This document shows, piece after piece, positions 7,159 through 15,369 of a DNA stretch of 64,000 bases. The notes under the pieces are model-generated. The model saw only the letters and a list, made by a program, of their open reading frames with translations, did no database searches and had not been told where the DNA came from. The stretch comes from Schlegelella_A sp038231215 (lineage in GTDB: Bacteria > Pseudomonadota > Gammaproteobacteria > Burkholderiales > Burkholderiaceae_C). The number at the start of each line of letters is the position of its first letter. Within the stretch, counting starts at the first letter, position 1. The position numbers and the translations under genes were made by a program. The DNA is taken from assembly GCA_038231215.1 (NCBI GenBank), contig JBBRLS010000005.1, forward strand, positions 1 through 64,000, read 5' to 3'.

Positions 7159-10100
7159 ATGCTTCTTCCCGACATCGCTCCCGGCAAGCGCTTCACGCTG
7201 CCCCGTCCGCCCGGCTCGGCCGACGCCCTGCTCCTCGCGCGCTTCGCATCGAAGCAGCGCGACAGCGACCCCTCGACGACGGCGATCTTCACCGCCGACC
7301 CCGCCGACACCGGCCGCCTCGCCGAAGAGCTCGCCTTCTTTGCGCCCGAGCTGCGCGTCTCGGTCTTTCCCGATTGGGAGACCCTTCCGTACGACACCTT
7401 TTCGCCGCACGAGGACCTGATCTCCGAGCGGCTCGCGACGCTCTGGAAGATCGGCCGCGGCGAAGTCGACGTCGTGCTCATGCCGGCGACGACCGCGCTG
7501 GTGCGTCTCGCGCCGCCGAGCTTTCTCGCTGGATACACCTTCCTCTTCAAGCAGAAGCAGCGCCTCGACGAGGCGGCGCTCAAGGCACAGCTCACGCTCG
7601 CCGGATACACGCACGTGAGCCAGGTCGTCTCGCCCGGCGAGTACGCGGTGCGCGGCGGCCTGATCGACCTCTTTCCGATGGGCTCGACGATGCCCTATCG
7701 CGTCGACCTGTTCGGCGACGAGATCGACTCGATCCGCACTTTCGATCCGGACAGCCAGCGCAGCCTCTACCCGGTACCCGAAGTGCGCCTGCTGCCCGGT
7801 CGCGAGTTCCCGATGGACGAAACGGCGCGTGCCGCCTTTCGGTCGCGCTGGCGCGAGCGCGTGGAGGGCGACCCGACCAAGGCGCGGCTTTACAAGGACG
7901 TGGGCGCCGGCCTCGCCACCGCCGGCATCGAGTACTACCTGCCGCTCTTCTTCGACGCGACGGCGACGATTTTCGACTACCTCGGCGCAAAGGCGACGTT
8001 GGCGCTGCACGGCGAGGTCGATGCGGCATTGCAGCGCTTCTGGACCGACACGCGGGAGCGCCATCGTTTCCTGCAGCACGACCCGGAGCGGCCGATCCTG
8101 GCGCCGGAAGTACTGTTCCTGAAGCCCGAGGAGTTCTTCGCGCATTGCAATGCGCATGCGCAGCTCGTCGTCCGCGGCGGCGAAACAGCAGACGCATGGG
8201 CCCTGCCCTTGCCCGACCTGAGCGTCGACCGCGGCGCACCCGAGCCTTTGCGCCGCTTGCAGAACCACGTCGCCGCGACACCGCATCGCGTGCTCATCGT
8301 CGCCGAGAGCGAAGGACGCCGCGAGAGCCTGCTCGAGCTGCTGCGCGACAGCCGCATCGACCCGCCCGCCGTCGCCTCGCTCGGCGCCTTCGACAGCGGC
8401 AGCGATCGCTTCGCCATCGCCGTCGCGCCGCTGGCGCAGGGCTTCGCGTGGAGACGCGGCGAGACCGACGCCGAGACGATCGAGTTCGTCACCGAGACCG
8501 AGCTGTTCGCCACCTCGCCGGGCACGCGCAAGCGCCGCCGCCAGGAGCCGACCAGCGACGTCAACGCGCTCATCAAGGACCTCTCCGAACTGAAGGTCGG
8601 CGACCCGGTCGTGCACATCAACCACGGCATCGGCCGCTACCTCGGCCTGACCACGCTGGCCCTCGGCGGACCCGAGGAAGAAGCGGCCGAGTTCCTGCAT
8701 CTCGAGTATGCCGACAAGGCGACGCTCTACGTGCCCGTGGCGCAGCTGCACCTGATCGCCCGCTACACCGGCGTCAGCGCCGAAGAAGCGCCGCTGCATC
8801 GGCTCGGCTCGGGGCAATGGGAAAAGGCACGACGAAAGGCCGCCGAGCAGGTGCGCGACACCGCCGCCGAGTTGCTCAACCTCTACGCGCGGCGCGCCGC
8901 GCGCGAGGGCTTCGCGTTCCGCTTCACGCCGCACGACTACGAGGCTTTCGCGGCGAGCTTCGGCTTCGAGGAAACCCCCGACCAGCACGCCGCGATCCAC
9001 GCCGTCATCCAGGACATGATCTCGCCGCGGCCGATGGACCGGCTGGTCTGCGGCGACGTCGGCTTCGGCAAGACCGAGGTCGCCTTGCGCGCCGCCTTCG
9101 TCGCCGTCAACGGCGGCAAACAGGTGGCGATCCTGGCGCCGACGACGCTGCTCGCCGAGCAGCACTACCAGCTCATCGCCGACCGCTTCGGCAAGTGGCC
9201 GATCAAGGTCGCCGAGCTGTCGCGCTTTCGCTCGCCGAAGGAAGTGAAGGTGGCGCTCGCCGGAATGGAAGACGGCAGCATCGACATCGTCGTCGGCACG
9301 CACAAGCTGCTCTCTGCCGACGTCAAGTTCAAGCGCCTCGGCCTGCTCGTCATCGACGAGGAACACCGCTTCGGCGTGCGCCACAAGGAGCAGATGAAGG
9401 CGATGCGCGCCGAGGTCGACGTGCTCACGCTCACCGCCACGCCGATCCCGCGCACGCTCGGCATGGCGCTCGAAGGTCTGCGCGATCTGTCGGTCATCGC
9501 CACCGCGCCGCAGCGGCGGCTCGCCATCAAGACCTTCGTGCGCAACGAGGGCTCGAGCACGATCAGGGAAGCCGTGCTGCGCGAGCTGAAGCGCGGTGGC
9601 CAGGTCTACTTCCTGCACAACGACGTCGCGACCATCGAGCACCGACGCGAGACGCTGCAGGCGCTCGTGCCCGAGGCGCGCATCGCCGTCGCGCACGGGC
9701 AGATGCCCGAGCGCGAGCTCGAGCGTGTGATGCGCGACTTCGTGGCGCAGCGGCACAACGTGCTGCTCTGCTCGACCATCATCGAGACCGGCATCGACGT
9801 GCCGAGCGCCAACACCATCGTCATCGCCCGCGCCGACAAGTTCGGCCTCGCGCAACTGCACCAGTTGCGCGGCCGCGTCGGCCGATCGCATCACCAGGCC
9901 TACGCCTACCTGATGGTCCCCGACGTCGAAGGCCTGACCAAGATGGCGGCGCAACGGCTCGATGCGATCCAGCAGATGGAAGAGCTCGGCTCGGGCTTCT
10001 ACCTCGCCATGCACGACCTCGAGATCCGCGGCGCCGGCGAGGTGCTGGGCGACAACCAGAGCGGCAACATGATGGAGGTCGGCTTCCAACTCTACAACGA

Positions 10101-10623
10101 CATGCTGGCCGAAGCGGTGCGCTCGCTCAAGGCTGGCCGCGAACCCGACCTGCTGTCTCCCCTCTCGGCCGTCACCGACATCAACCTGCACGCGCCCGCC
10201 CTGCTGCCCGCGGCTTATTGCGGCGACGTGCACATCCGCCTGTCGCTCTACAAGCGGCTGGCGAGCACGAGCAAGGCCGAGCAGATCGACGCGATCCTCG
10301 AGGAGATCACCGACCGCTTCGGCAAACTGCCGCCGCAAGGCCAGGCGCTCTTCGACGTGCATCGCTTGCGCGTCATGGCCAAGGCTTACGGCGTGATCAA
10401 GATCGATGCCGGCGAGCAGGTCACGGCGATCACCTTCATGGCCAACCCGCCGATCGATGCGGCACGCATCATCGATCTGGTGCAGAAGCATCGCCACATC
10501 AAGCTCACGGGCAACGAGCGGCTGCGCATCGAGCGCGCCGCACCCGAAGTCAAGGACCGTGTGCAACTGGTGCGCGACGTGCTGCGCTCGCTCGGCGCGC
10601 CGCGACTGCTCGAGGCGGCATGA
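7159..10623 (+). CDS. mfd: Transcription-repair coupling factor
   Basis: An 1154-aa ATP-dependent DNA translocase that removes RNA polymerase stalled at lesions and recruits UvrA. Visible in order are the UvrB-like N-terminal module (FPDWETLPYDTFSPHEDLIS), the RNAP-interaction domain with VVHINHGIGRYLGL, the helicase core with Walker A GDVGFGKTEV, the DEEH box (VIDEEHRFGVRHKE), TATPIPRTL, and the TRCF C-terminal domain. The ATG at 7159 is preferred to the in-frame ATG at 7123 because the latter lies inside the probable -10 box and the sequence from LLPDIAPGKRFTLPR matches the family N-terminus. The gene overlaps serB by 4 bases. Confidence 0.97.
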   Translation: MLLPDIAPGKRFTLPRPPGSADALLLARFASKQRDSDPSTTAIFTADPADTGRLAEELAFFAPELRVSVFPDWETLPYDTFSPHEDLISERLATLWKIGRGEVDVVLMPATTALVRLAPPSFLAGYTFLFKQKQRLDEAALKAQLTLAGYTHVSQVVSPGEYAVRGGLIDLFPMGSTMPYRVDLFGDEIDSIRTFDPDSQRSLYPVPEVRLLPGREFPMDETARAAFRSRWRERVEGDPTKARLYKDVGAGLATAGIEYYLPLFFDATATIFDYLGAKATLALHGEVDAALQRFWTDTRERHRFLQHDPERPILAPEVLFLKPEEFFAHCNAHAQLVVRGGETADAWALPLPDLSVDRGAPEPLRRLQNHVAATPHRVLIVAESEGRRESLLELLRDSRIDPPAVASLGAFDSGSDRFAIAVAPLAQGFAWRRGETDAETIEFVTETELFATSPGTRKRRRQEPTSDVNALIKDLSELKVGDPVVHINHGIGRYLGLTTLALGGPEEEAAEFLHLEYADKATLYVPVAQLHLIARYTGVSAEEAPLHRLGSGQWEKARRKAAEQVRDTAAELLNLYARRAAREGFAFRFTPHDYEAFAASFGFEETPDQHAAIHAVIQDMISPRPMDRLVCGDVGFGKTEVALRAAFVAVNGGKQVAILAPTTLLAEQHYQLIADRFGKWPIKVAELSRFRSPKEVKVALAGMEDGSIDIVVGTHKLLSADVKFKRLGLLVIDEEHRFGVRHKEQMKAMRAEVDVLTLTATPIPRTLGMALEGLRDLSVIATAPQRRLAIKTFVRNEGSSTIREAVLRELKRGGQVYFLHNDVATIEHRRETLQALVPEARIAVAHGQMPERELERVMRDFVAQRHNVLLCSTIIETGIDVPSANTIVIARADKFGLAQLHQLRGRVGRSHHQAYAYLMVPDVEGLTKMAAQRLDAIQQMEELGSGFYLAMHDLEIRGAGEVLGDNQSGNMMEVGFQLYNDMLAEAVRSLKAGREPDLLSPLSAVTDINLHAPALLPAAYCGDVHIRLSLYKRLASTSKAEQIDAILEEITDRFGKLPPQGQALFDVHRLRVMAKAYGVIKIDAGEQVTAITFMANPPIDAARIIDLVQKHRHIKLTGNERLRIERAAPEVKDRVQLVRDVLRSLGAPRLLEAA

Positions 10624-11324
10624 ACCCTGCCCCCGGGCTTGTCGTTCGCGGCGACGCTGGGCCTTGGCGACTCGCCGACTTCGGCCTCATCGCCTTCGAC
10701 ATGGACTCGACGCTGATCTCGATCGAGTGCGTCGACGAGATCGCGGCGATGGCGGGACGAAAGGCCGAGGTTTCGGCGATCACCGAGGCCGCGATGCGCG
10801 GCGAGATCGCCGACTACAAGGAAAGCCTGCGCCGGCGCGTCGCCATGCTGGCCGGCGTTCCGGCAAGCGACCTGCAGCGCGTCTGCGACGAGCGGCTGCG
10901 CCTCAACCCGGGCGCCGAAGCGCTGGTGGCGGCGTGCAAGCGCGCCGGCCTGAAGACCTTGCTTGTCTCGGGCGGCTTCACCTTTTTTAGCGACCGTGTC
11001 CGTGATCGGCTCGGCCTCGACTTCACGCGCAGCAACGTCCTCGAGATTGCCGATGGCGCGTTGACTGGGCGCATGGTCGACCAGCCCTGGGGCGACATCT
11101 GCGACGGCGCCGAGAAGAAGAAGATGTTGCTCGAGACCTGCGCCGGGCTCGGCATCGAGCCGCAACGATCGATCGCCGTCGGCGACGGCGCCAACGACCT
11201 GCCGATGATGGCCGCGGCCGGCCTCTCGGTCGCCTGGCACGCCAAGCCGAGAGTGCGCGAGGCGGCGACAGTGGCGATCGACGAAGGTGGACTCGACCGC
11301 CTGCTCGAGGTCGTCAGGCCCTGA
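10620..11324 (+). CDS. serB: Phosphoserine phosphatase
   Basis: A 234-aa HAD-superfamily phosphatase for the last step of serine biosynthesis. The nucleophile motif FDMDSTLI places Asp27 and Asp29 as the catalytic pair. The following IECVDEIA, the motif II serine in LLVSGGFTFF and the motif III GDGANDLPM agree with SerB. There is no N-terminal ACT-like extension, so this is the short form. ATG overlaps the mfd stop as ATGA, which indicates coupling to mfd. The 3' end runs 11 bases into the convergent rraA gene. Confidence 0.95.
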   Translation: MNPAPGLVVRGDAGPWRLADFGLIAFDMDSTLISIECVDEIAAMAGRKAEVSAITEAAMRGEIADYKESLRRRVAMLAGVPASDLQRVCDERLRLNPGAEALVAACKRAGLKTLLVSGGFTFFSDRVRDRLGLDFTRSNVLEIADGALTGRMVDQPWGDICDGAEKKKMLLETCAGLGIEPQRSIAVGDGANDLPMMAAAGLSVAWHAKPRVREAATVAIDEGGLDRLLEVVRP

Positions 11325-11820
11325 GGATGACGATGCCGTCGGCGTCGGCGTAGAGCGTGTCGCCGGGGCGGACCCAGATGCCCTGGATCTGCACGGTGAT
11401 GTCTCGCTCGCCGGCACCGCGCTTCTCGGTCGGGATCGGGACCAGCGCGAGCGCGCGAATGCCGACAGATGTCGCCGCGAGCTCGGTGACGTCGCGTACC
11501 GCCCCGTCGACGACGACGCCGGCCCAGCCGTTCTTCGCCGCCGCAGCAGCCACGTTTCCGCCGACCAGCGCACGGCGCAACGATGCGCCGCCATCGACGA
11601 CGAGGACGCGGCCGTGCCCGGGCTCGTCGAGCGCGACCTTGACCAGCGAGTTGTCCTCGAAGCACTTGACGGTCGCGACGATGCCGTTGAAGCGAGGCAC
11701 GCCTCCGAGGTCGCGAAAGACCGGCGGCACGACGAAGAAGCGCGTGCCGAGCTCGTGCTTGTGCGCGTCGCAGAGATCGCAGGTGGAAAAGTCGGCGTGG
11801 TTCGAAGGCGCGTCAGCCAT
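11314..11820 (-). CDS. rraA: RraA-family protein (RNase E regulator / HMG-type aldolase fold)
   Basis: A 168-aa protein. TVKCFEDNSLVKVAL, GRVLVVDGGASLRRAL and the GAVRDV loop are the hallmarks of the RraA family, and the first two are close to those of Escherichia coli RraA, which inhibits RNase E. Family members with the same fold can also be 4-hydroxy-4-methyl-2-oxoglutarate aldolases, and motif reading does not exclude this. The ATG at 11820 directly abuts a tandem repeat array that must form its untranslated leader. The 3' end overlaps the convergent serB by 11 bases. Confidence 0.88.
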   Translation of the reverse strand: MADAPSNHADFSTCDLCDAHKHELGTRFFVVPPVFRDLGGVPRFNGIVATVKCFEDNSLVKVALDEPGHGRVLVVDGGASLRRALVGGNVAAAAAKNGWAGVVVDGAVRDVTELAATSVGIRALALVPIPTEKRGAGERDITVQIQGIWVRPGDTLYADADGIVILRA

Positions 11821-11821
11821 G

Positions 11822-11967
11822 TTTGTCATCCTGAACGATTTGTCATCTGAACGAGCCGCCTTCGTCATGCTGAACGAGCCGCCTTCGTCATCCTGAACGA
11901 GCCGCCTTCGTCATCCTGAACGAGCCGTCGTCATCCTGAACGAGCCGTCGTCATCCTGAACGAAGTG
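11822..11967. repeat. Tandem array of a 20-23-base unit
   Basis: Seven head-to-tail copies of a unit of the form TTCGTCATCCTGAACGAGCC(GCC) run from 11822 to 11967. The first two and the third carry small differences (a missing C in CATCTGAAC and a G in CATGCTGAAC). The central copies are identical or nearly so. The unit is the same as the left half of the dispersed inverted-repeat element, which follows immediately as a complete copy. The array abuts the rraA start codon. Confidence 0.9.
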
Positions 11968-12017
11968 AAGGATCCCCGGCGTCGCGATGAGGTCCTTCGC
12001 TTCGCTCAGGACGATGG
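11947..12017. repeat. Dispersed inverted-repeat element, copy 1
   Basis: The left arm begins CGTCATCCTGAACGAAGTG and continues AAGGATCC. The right arm ends GGTCCTTCGCTTCGCTCAGG then ACGATG. The arms are reverse complements of about 27 bases with a few mismatches, so the transcript would fold into a long hairpin. It lies just beyond the stop of the ThDP-enzyme gene and at the end of the tandem array. Confidence 0.85.
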
Positions 12018-12024
12018 GACGGTT

Positions 12025-13749
12025 CTACCCGGCGTTGCGCTTCAGTGCATCGTGCCGAATCGCGGCAAGCGTCGTTCGGCTCGTGATCACGTCGGCATCG
12101 AGGCGCAGATGGATGAGCGCCGGCCGGCCGCATTCGAGCGCGGCGCGAAAGGCAGGCTCGAAGGCGGCGGTGTCGTCGACGCGCTCGCTTGCCCACCAGC
12201 CGTAGGCCTTGGCCAGCGCCGCGAAGTCCGGATTGAAGAGATTGCTGCCGCTCACGCGCCCCGGATACTCGCGCTCCTGGTGCATGCGGATCGTGCCGTA
12301 GCTGCCGTTGTCGACGACGATGCTGACCAGCCTTCCCTTGCCCCGGCCGGCGCCGTAGCCGGTCGCCGTCGCGAGCTCCTGGCCGGTCATCAGGAAGTCG
12401 CCGTCGCCGGCGAGATTGATGACGGTCCGATCGGGATAGAGCAGCGACGCCGCCACCGCCGCCGGCAGTCCTGCGCCCATCGCGCCCGAGGTCGGCGCGA
12501 GTTGCGTGCGGCCGCCGTGCTGCAGGGCCGGATAACGGTAGTAGCGATGCAGCCAGCCGCTGAAATTGCCGGCGCCGTTGGTGAGCACGCTGTCGGCAGG
12601 CACGAGGCGCTGGATCGTCTTCACGACCTCGGCCATGTCGAGCGGCGCAACCGGCTCGGCGACGTGGTTGGCTTCGTAGTCGGCGTGCGCCTGCGCCGAC
12701 CATTCGGTCCACGCGACCTGCGTCGGTGCGGCCAGCGTCTCGAGCGCCTTGCCGGCCGCCGCCATCGAGCACTGCAGCATCAGGTCGGCGGCGTAGACGC
12801 GGCCCAGCTCCTCGGCGCCGGCATGCATGTGCACGAGCTTCTGATGCGGCCGCGGCGCCTCCAGCAGCGTATAGCCGCCGGTCGTCATCTCGCCGAGCCG
12901 CGTGCCGATGGCGAGCACGAGGTCGGCCTCGCCGATGCGGCGCGCGAGCCGGGGATTGATGCCGATGCCGACGTCACCGGCGTAGAGCGGATGGTGGTTG
13001 TCGAACAGGTCCTGGAAGCGGAAGGCGCAGCCGACAGGCAGGCTCCAGCTTTCGGCGAAGCGCTGCAAAGCCTCGCACGAACGCGCATCCCAACCGCTGC
13101 CGCCGACGATGACGAAAGGCTGCTTCGCCTGCATCAACATCGCACGCAAGTCGCGCAGTGCGCCAGGCGCGGGCCAGGCCGCGACCGGCTCGACGCGCGG
13201 CAACACCGGGCTCGTGATCGTCTTGCGCAGCATGTCTTCGGGCAGCACCAGCACGACGGGTCCGGGTCGTCCCTGCATGGCCGTGCGGAAGGCCCGCGCC
13301 ACGTACTCGGGCAGCCGATCCGCCGACTCGATCTCCGCCACCCACTTGGCGAAGCCGAGCGTGCCGGGACCGAACATCTGTCGGTAGTCGACCTCCTGGA
13401 ATGCTTCGCGGTCGCGCTGATCGCTCGCCACCTGGCCGATGAAGACGATCATCGGCGTCGAGTCCTGAAAGGCGGTGTGCAGGCCGATCGCAGCGTTGCT
13501 TGCGCCGGGCCCGCGCGTGACGAAGCAGATGCCCGGGCGGCCGCTCAGCTTGCCCTGCGCATCGGCCATGAAGCTCGCGCCGCCTTCGTGCCGGCAGGCG
13601 ATGAAACGAATCTGGTCGCGGTGCTCGTAGAAGCCGTCGAGCACGGCGAGAAAGCTCTCGCCGGGAACGCCGAACGCGGTGTCCACGCCCTGGGCGATGA
13701 GTGCTTCGACGAGTGCGTGGCCGGCGGGTCGCGTCAGGGTGTCGGTCAT
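12025..13749 (-). CDS. ThDP-dependent enzyme of the acetolactate synthase large-subunit type
   Basis: A 574-aa protein with the three-domain layout of the acetolactate synthase/benzoylformate decarboxylase family. The N-terminal pyrimidine-binding domain contains the catalytic Glu55 in CRHEGGASFM. A central domain follows, and the C-terminal domain has the ThDP motif GDGDFLMTG with VVDNGSYG about 25 residues on. No small regulatory subunit gene adjoins it. The biosynthetic IlvB normally pairs with ilvH, so this is more likely a catabolic or alternative carboligase/decarboxylase. Its location beside the TetR-led catabolic cluster may be meaningful. The substrate cannot be told from sequence. 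Confidence 0.9.
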   Translation of the reverse strand: MTDTLTRPAGHALVEALIAQGVDTAFGVPGESFLAVLDGFYEHRDQIRFIACRHEGGASFMADAQGKLSGRPGICFVTRGPGASNAAIGLHTAFQDSTPMIVFIGQVASDQRDREAFQEVDYRQMFGPGTLGFAKWVAEIESADRLPEYVARAFRTAMQGRPGPVVLVLPEDMLRKTITSPVLPRVEPVAAWPAPGALRDLRAMLMQAKQPFVIVGGSGWDARSCEALQRFAESWSLPVGCAFRFQDLFDNHHPLYAGDVGIGINPRLARRIGEADLVLAIGTRLGEMTTGGYTLLEAPRPHQKLVHMHAGAEELGRVYAADLMLQCSMAAAGKALETLAAPTQVAWTEWSAQAHADYEANHVAEPVAPLDMAEVVKTIQRLVPADSVLTNGAGNFSGWLHRYYRYPALQHGGRTQLAPTSGAMGAGLPAAVAASLLYPDRTVINLAGDGDFLMTGQELATATGYGAGRGKGRLVSIVVDNGSYGTIRMHQEREYPGRVSGSNLFNPDFAALAKAYGWWASERVDDTAAFEPAFRAALECGRPALIHLRLDADVITSRTTLAAIRHDALKRNAG

Positions 13750-13796
13750 TGCAGTGTCTTGGTGGGCCGAAGCGCGGAGTCTGCCATCGCGCGCTA

Positions 13797-13866
13797 CTTG
13801 TCATCCTGAACGAAGTGAAGGATCTCGTTCGCCGGTGAGATCCTTCGCTGCGCTCAGGATGACAAG
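13797..13866. repeat. Dispersed inverted-repeat element, copy 2
   Basis: The left arm is CTTGTCATCCTGAACGAAGT plus GAAGGATCTC, and the right arm is GAGATCCTTCGCTGCGCTCA plus GGATGACAAG. The arms pair over about 30 bases with a few mismatches and a 10-base centre. It sits in the intergenic region between the divergent ThDP-enzyme and TetR genes. Confidence 0.9.
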
Positions 13867-13903
13867 GTTGTCTCTCCGTCCTCAGGGTTCGTCCCGATCC
13901 CGG

Positions 13904-13925
13904 TAATTCACCTTTTGGTGAATTA
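13904..13925 (+). promoter_or_regulatory. Palindromic operator overlapping the TetR-family gene start
   Basis: A perfect palindrome has 9-base arms TAATTCACC (13904-13912) and GGTGAATTA (13917-13925) around TTTT. Its last base is the A of the regulator's ATG. TetR regulators commonly bind such sites and repress their own gene. The palindrome occupies the place where a ribosome-binding site should be. Confidence 0.75.
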
Positions 13926-14584
13926 TGCGGACTGTGAGCAGCCGAGCCGCCAACGTCGTCGAGCTCCGTTCGCGCGACGCCGGCCGTACGCAGCAGGAGA
14001 TCCTGGACGCAGCGACGGCCGAGTTCGCTGCGCACGGCTTCGGGGGCGCGCGAATCGAGGCGATCGCCGATCGCGCCGGCGTCAACAAGAAGCTCATCTA
14101 CTACTACTTCGAAGGCAAGGACGAGCTCTTTCTCGCCGTGCTCGAGCAGACCTACGCCGATATCCGCGCGGCAGAGCGCGAGCTGCACCTCGAGTCGAGC
14201 AAGCCCCTGCAAGCGATCGAGAGCCTGGTCGCCTTCACCTGGCGCCACTACCTCGCGCACCCCGAGTTCCTCGCCCTGCTCAACAGCGAGAACATGCTGC
14301 GCGCCGGCCACCTGAAGCGCTCGCGCCGCATCCGCCAGATGAACTCGCCGCTCATCGAGGTGCTCGCGCAGGTCCTCGCACGCGGCGCAAAAAGCGGTGA
14401 GCTGCGCCCCGGCATCGACGCCATGCAGCTCTACATCTCGATCGCCGGCCTGGCGTATTTCTACCTCTCGAACAAGCACACGCTGGGCGCGATCTTCGGC
14501 CTCGATCTCATGACCGAAAGCGCGCTGGCCGAGCGTCTCTCGCACATGACAGCGGTCGTGACGAGCTACGTGCGCGCCGCCTGA
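13925..14584 (+). CDS. TetR-family transcriptional regulator
   Basis: A 219-aa regulator. The N-terminal helix-turn-helix domain spans about residues 22-72 (RTQQEILDAATAEFAAHGF, then RAGVNKKLIYYYFEGKDELF). The C-terminal part is the all-helical ligand-binding domain, with the sequence HLKRSRRIRQMNSPL found in related regulators. The ATG is part of a perfect palindrome and there is no room for a Shine-Dalgarno sequence, so the message may be leaderless or translation may start at a nearby codon such as the GTG at 13934. It is the first gene of the plus-strand catabolic cluster, 7 bases ahead of the dioxygenase gene, and is the likely regulator of that cluster. Confidence 0.9.
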   Translation: MRTVSSRAANVVELRSRDAGRTQQEILDAATAEFAAHGFGGARIEAIADRAGVNKKLIYYYFEGKDELFLAVLEQTYADIRAAERELHLESSKPLQAIESLVAFTWRHYLAHPEFLALLNSENMLRAGHLKRSRRIRQMNSPLIEVLAQVLARGAKSGELRPGIDAMQLYISIAGLAYFYLSNKHTLGAIFGLDLMTESALAERLSHMTAVVTSYVRAA

Positions 14585-14591
14585 CAGCAGA

Positions 14592-15329
14592 ATGGACGCG
14601 ATCGACCTCGCCTTCTATCGCCACCAGGGCCACCTGACGATCAACGGCATCTTTGCCGCCGACGAGGTCGACGCCGTCGTTCGCGACATCGAGCAGTGGG
14701 GCGAAGCCTTTCTCGCCGAGCTGCCCAAGTCGCAACGCGCCTGGTACCTCGACGGCGGCGTCAAGGCGCGCAGCGTGCTGCGCAAGCTCGACAACCCGCA
14801 CGCCCATCGCCCAGCGGTCCAAGCCCTGGCGCGCGACGCGCGGCTGGTGCGGCACGTCGAGAGCGTTCTCGGCGCCGGCGTCTCGGTCTACTTCAGCCAG
14901 ATCTTCTTCAAGCCGCCCGAAGGCGGCGGCCCGAAGCCGGCGCATCAGGACAACTTCTACTTCGGGCCGACCGACATCGAGGGCGTCGTCACCGCCTGGA
15001 TCGCGCTCGACGATGCGACGCTCGAGAACGGCTGCCTCTACTTCGGCGACGGCACGAACCTCGGCCCGGTCTACGCGCACTTCGCGCCAGAAGGCGAGCC
15101 GTTCAACCTGCAGCTCCCCGCCACCATCCTCGACAAGCAGCCGATGTCGCCGGCGCCGGTGAAGAAGGGCGGCGTCAGCTTTCACCACGGCAACACCTTC
15201 CACCAGTCGGGCCCGAACCACAGCACCGCCTGGCGGCGCGCCTGCGCCCTGCACTACGTGCGCAACGATGTCGAGTTCGCGACACCGGCGCTGCCCTACG
15301 ACAACGCGCTCAAGCTCGAGGTCACCTGA
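14592..15329 (+). CDS. Phytanoyl-CoA dioxygenase (PhyH) family Fe(II)/2-oxoglutarate oxygenase
   Basis: A 245-aa protein of the PhyH family. The iron-binding facial triad is visible as His118 and Asp120 in AHQDNFYFG and the distal His204 in NTFHQSGPNHS. A following Arg in AWRRACALHY would bind 2-oxoglutarate. The family hydroxylates many small molecules, and this member is not recognisably phytanoyl-CoA specific. The position next to a tripartite tricarboxylate transporter and sugar-type enzymes suggests oxidation of an imported compound. The ATG lies 7 bases after the TetR stop. Confidence 0.88.
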   Translation: MDAIDLAFYRHQGHLTINGIFAADEVDAVVRDIEQWGEAFLAELPKSQRAWYLDGGVKARSVLRKLDNPHAHRPAVQALARDARLVRHVESVLGAGVSVYFSQIFFKPPEGGGPKPAHQDNFYFGPTDIEGVVTAWIALDDATLENGCLYFGDGTNLGPVYAHFAPEGEPFNLQLPATILDKQPMSPAPVKKGGVSFHHGNTFHQSGPNHSTAWRRACALHYVRNDVEFATPALPYDNALKLEVT

Positions 15330-15369
15330 CCGGGACCGCCTTTCCCACAAGCTCACTCATGGAGACGAC

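Noticed and set aside
6355..10566. Minus-strand open frame of 1403 codons running through mfd
   Set aside because: Only its last 237 codons are real (ispD). The remainder is antisense to mfd and has no domain.
7374..11324. Plus-strand open frame of 1316 codons ending with serB
   Set aside because: Only the segment from 10620 is real. The first part is an out-of-frame reading of mfd.
11822..11967. CRISPR array
   Set aside because: The repeated units are contiguous with no distinct spacers and no cas gene is present. It is a tandem repeat.
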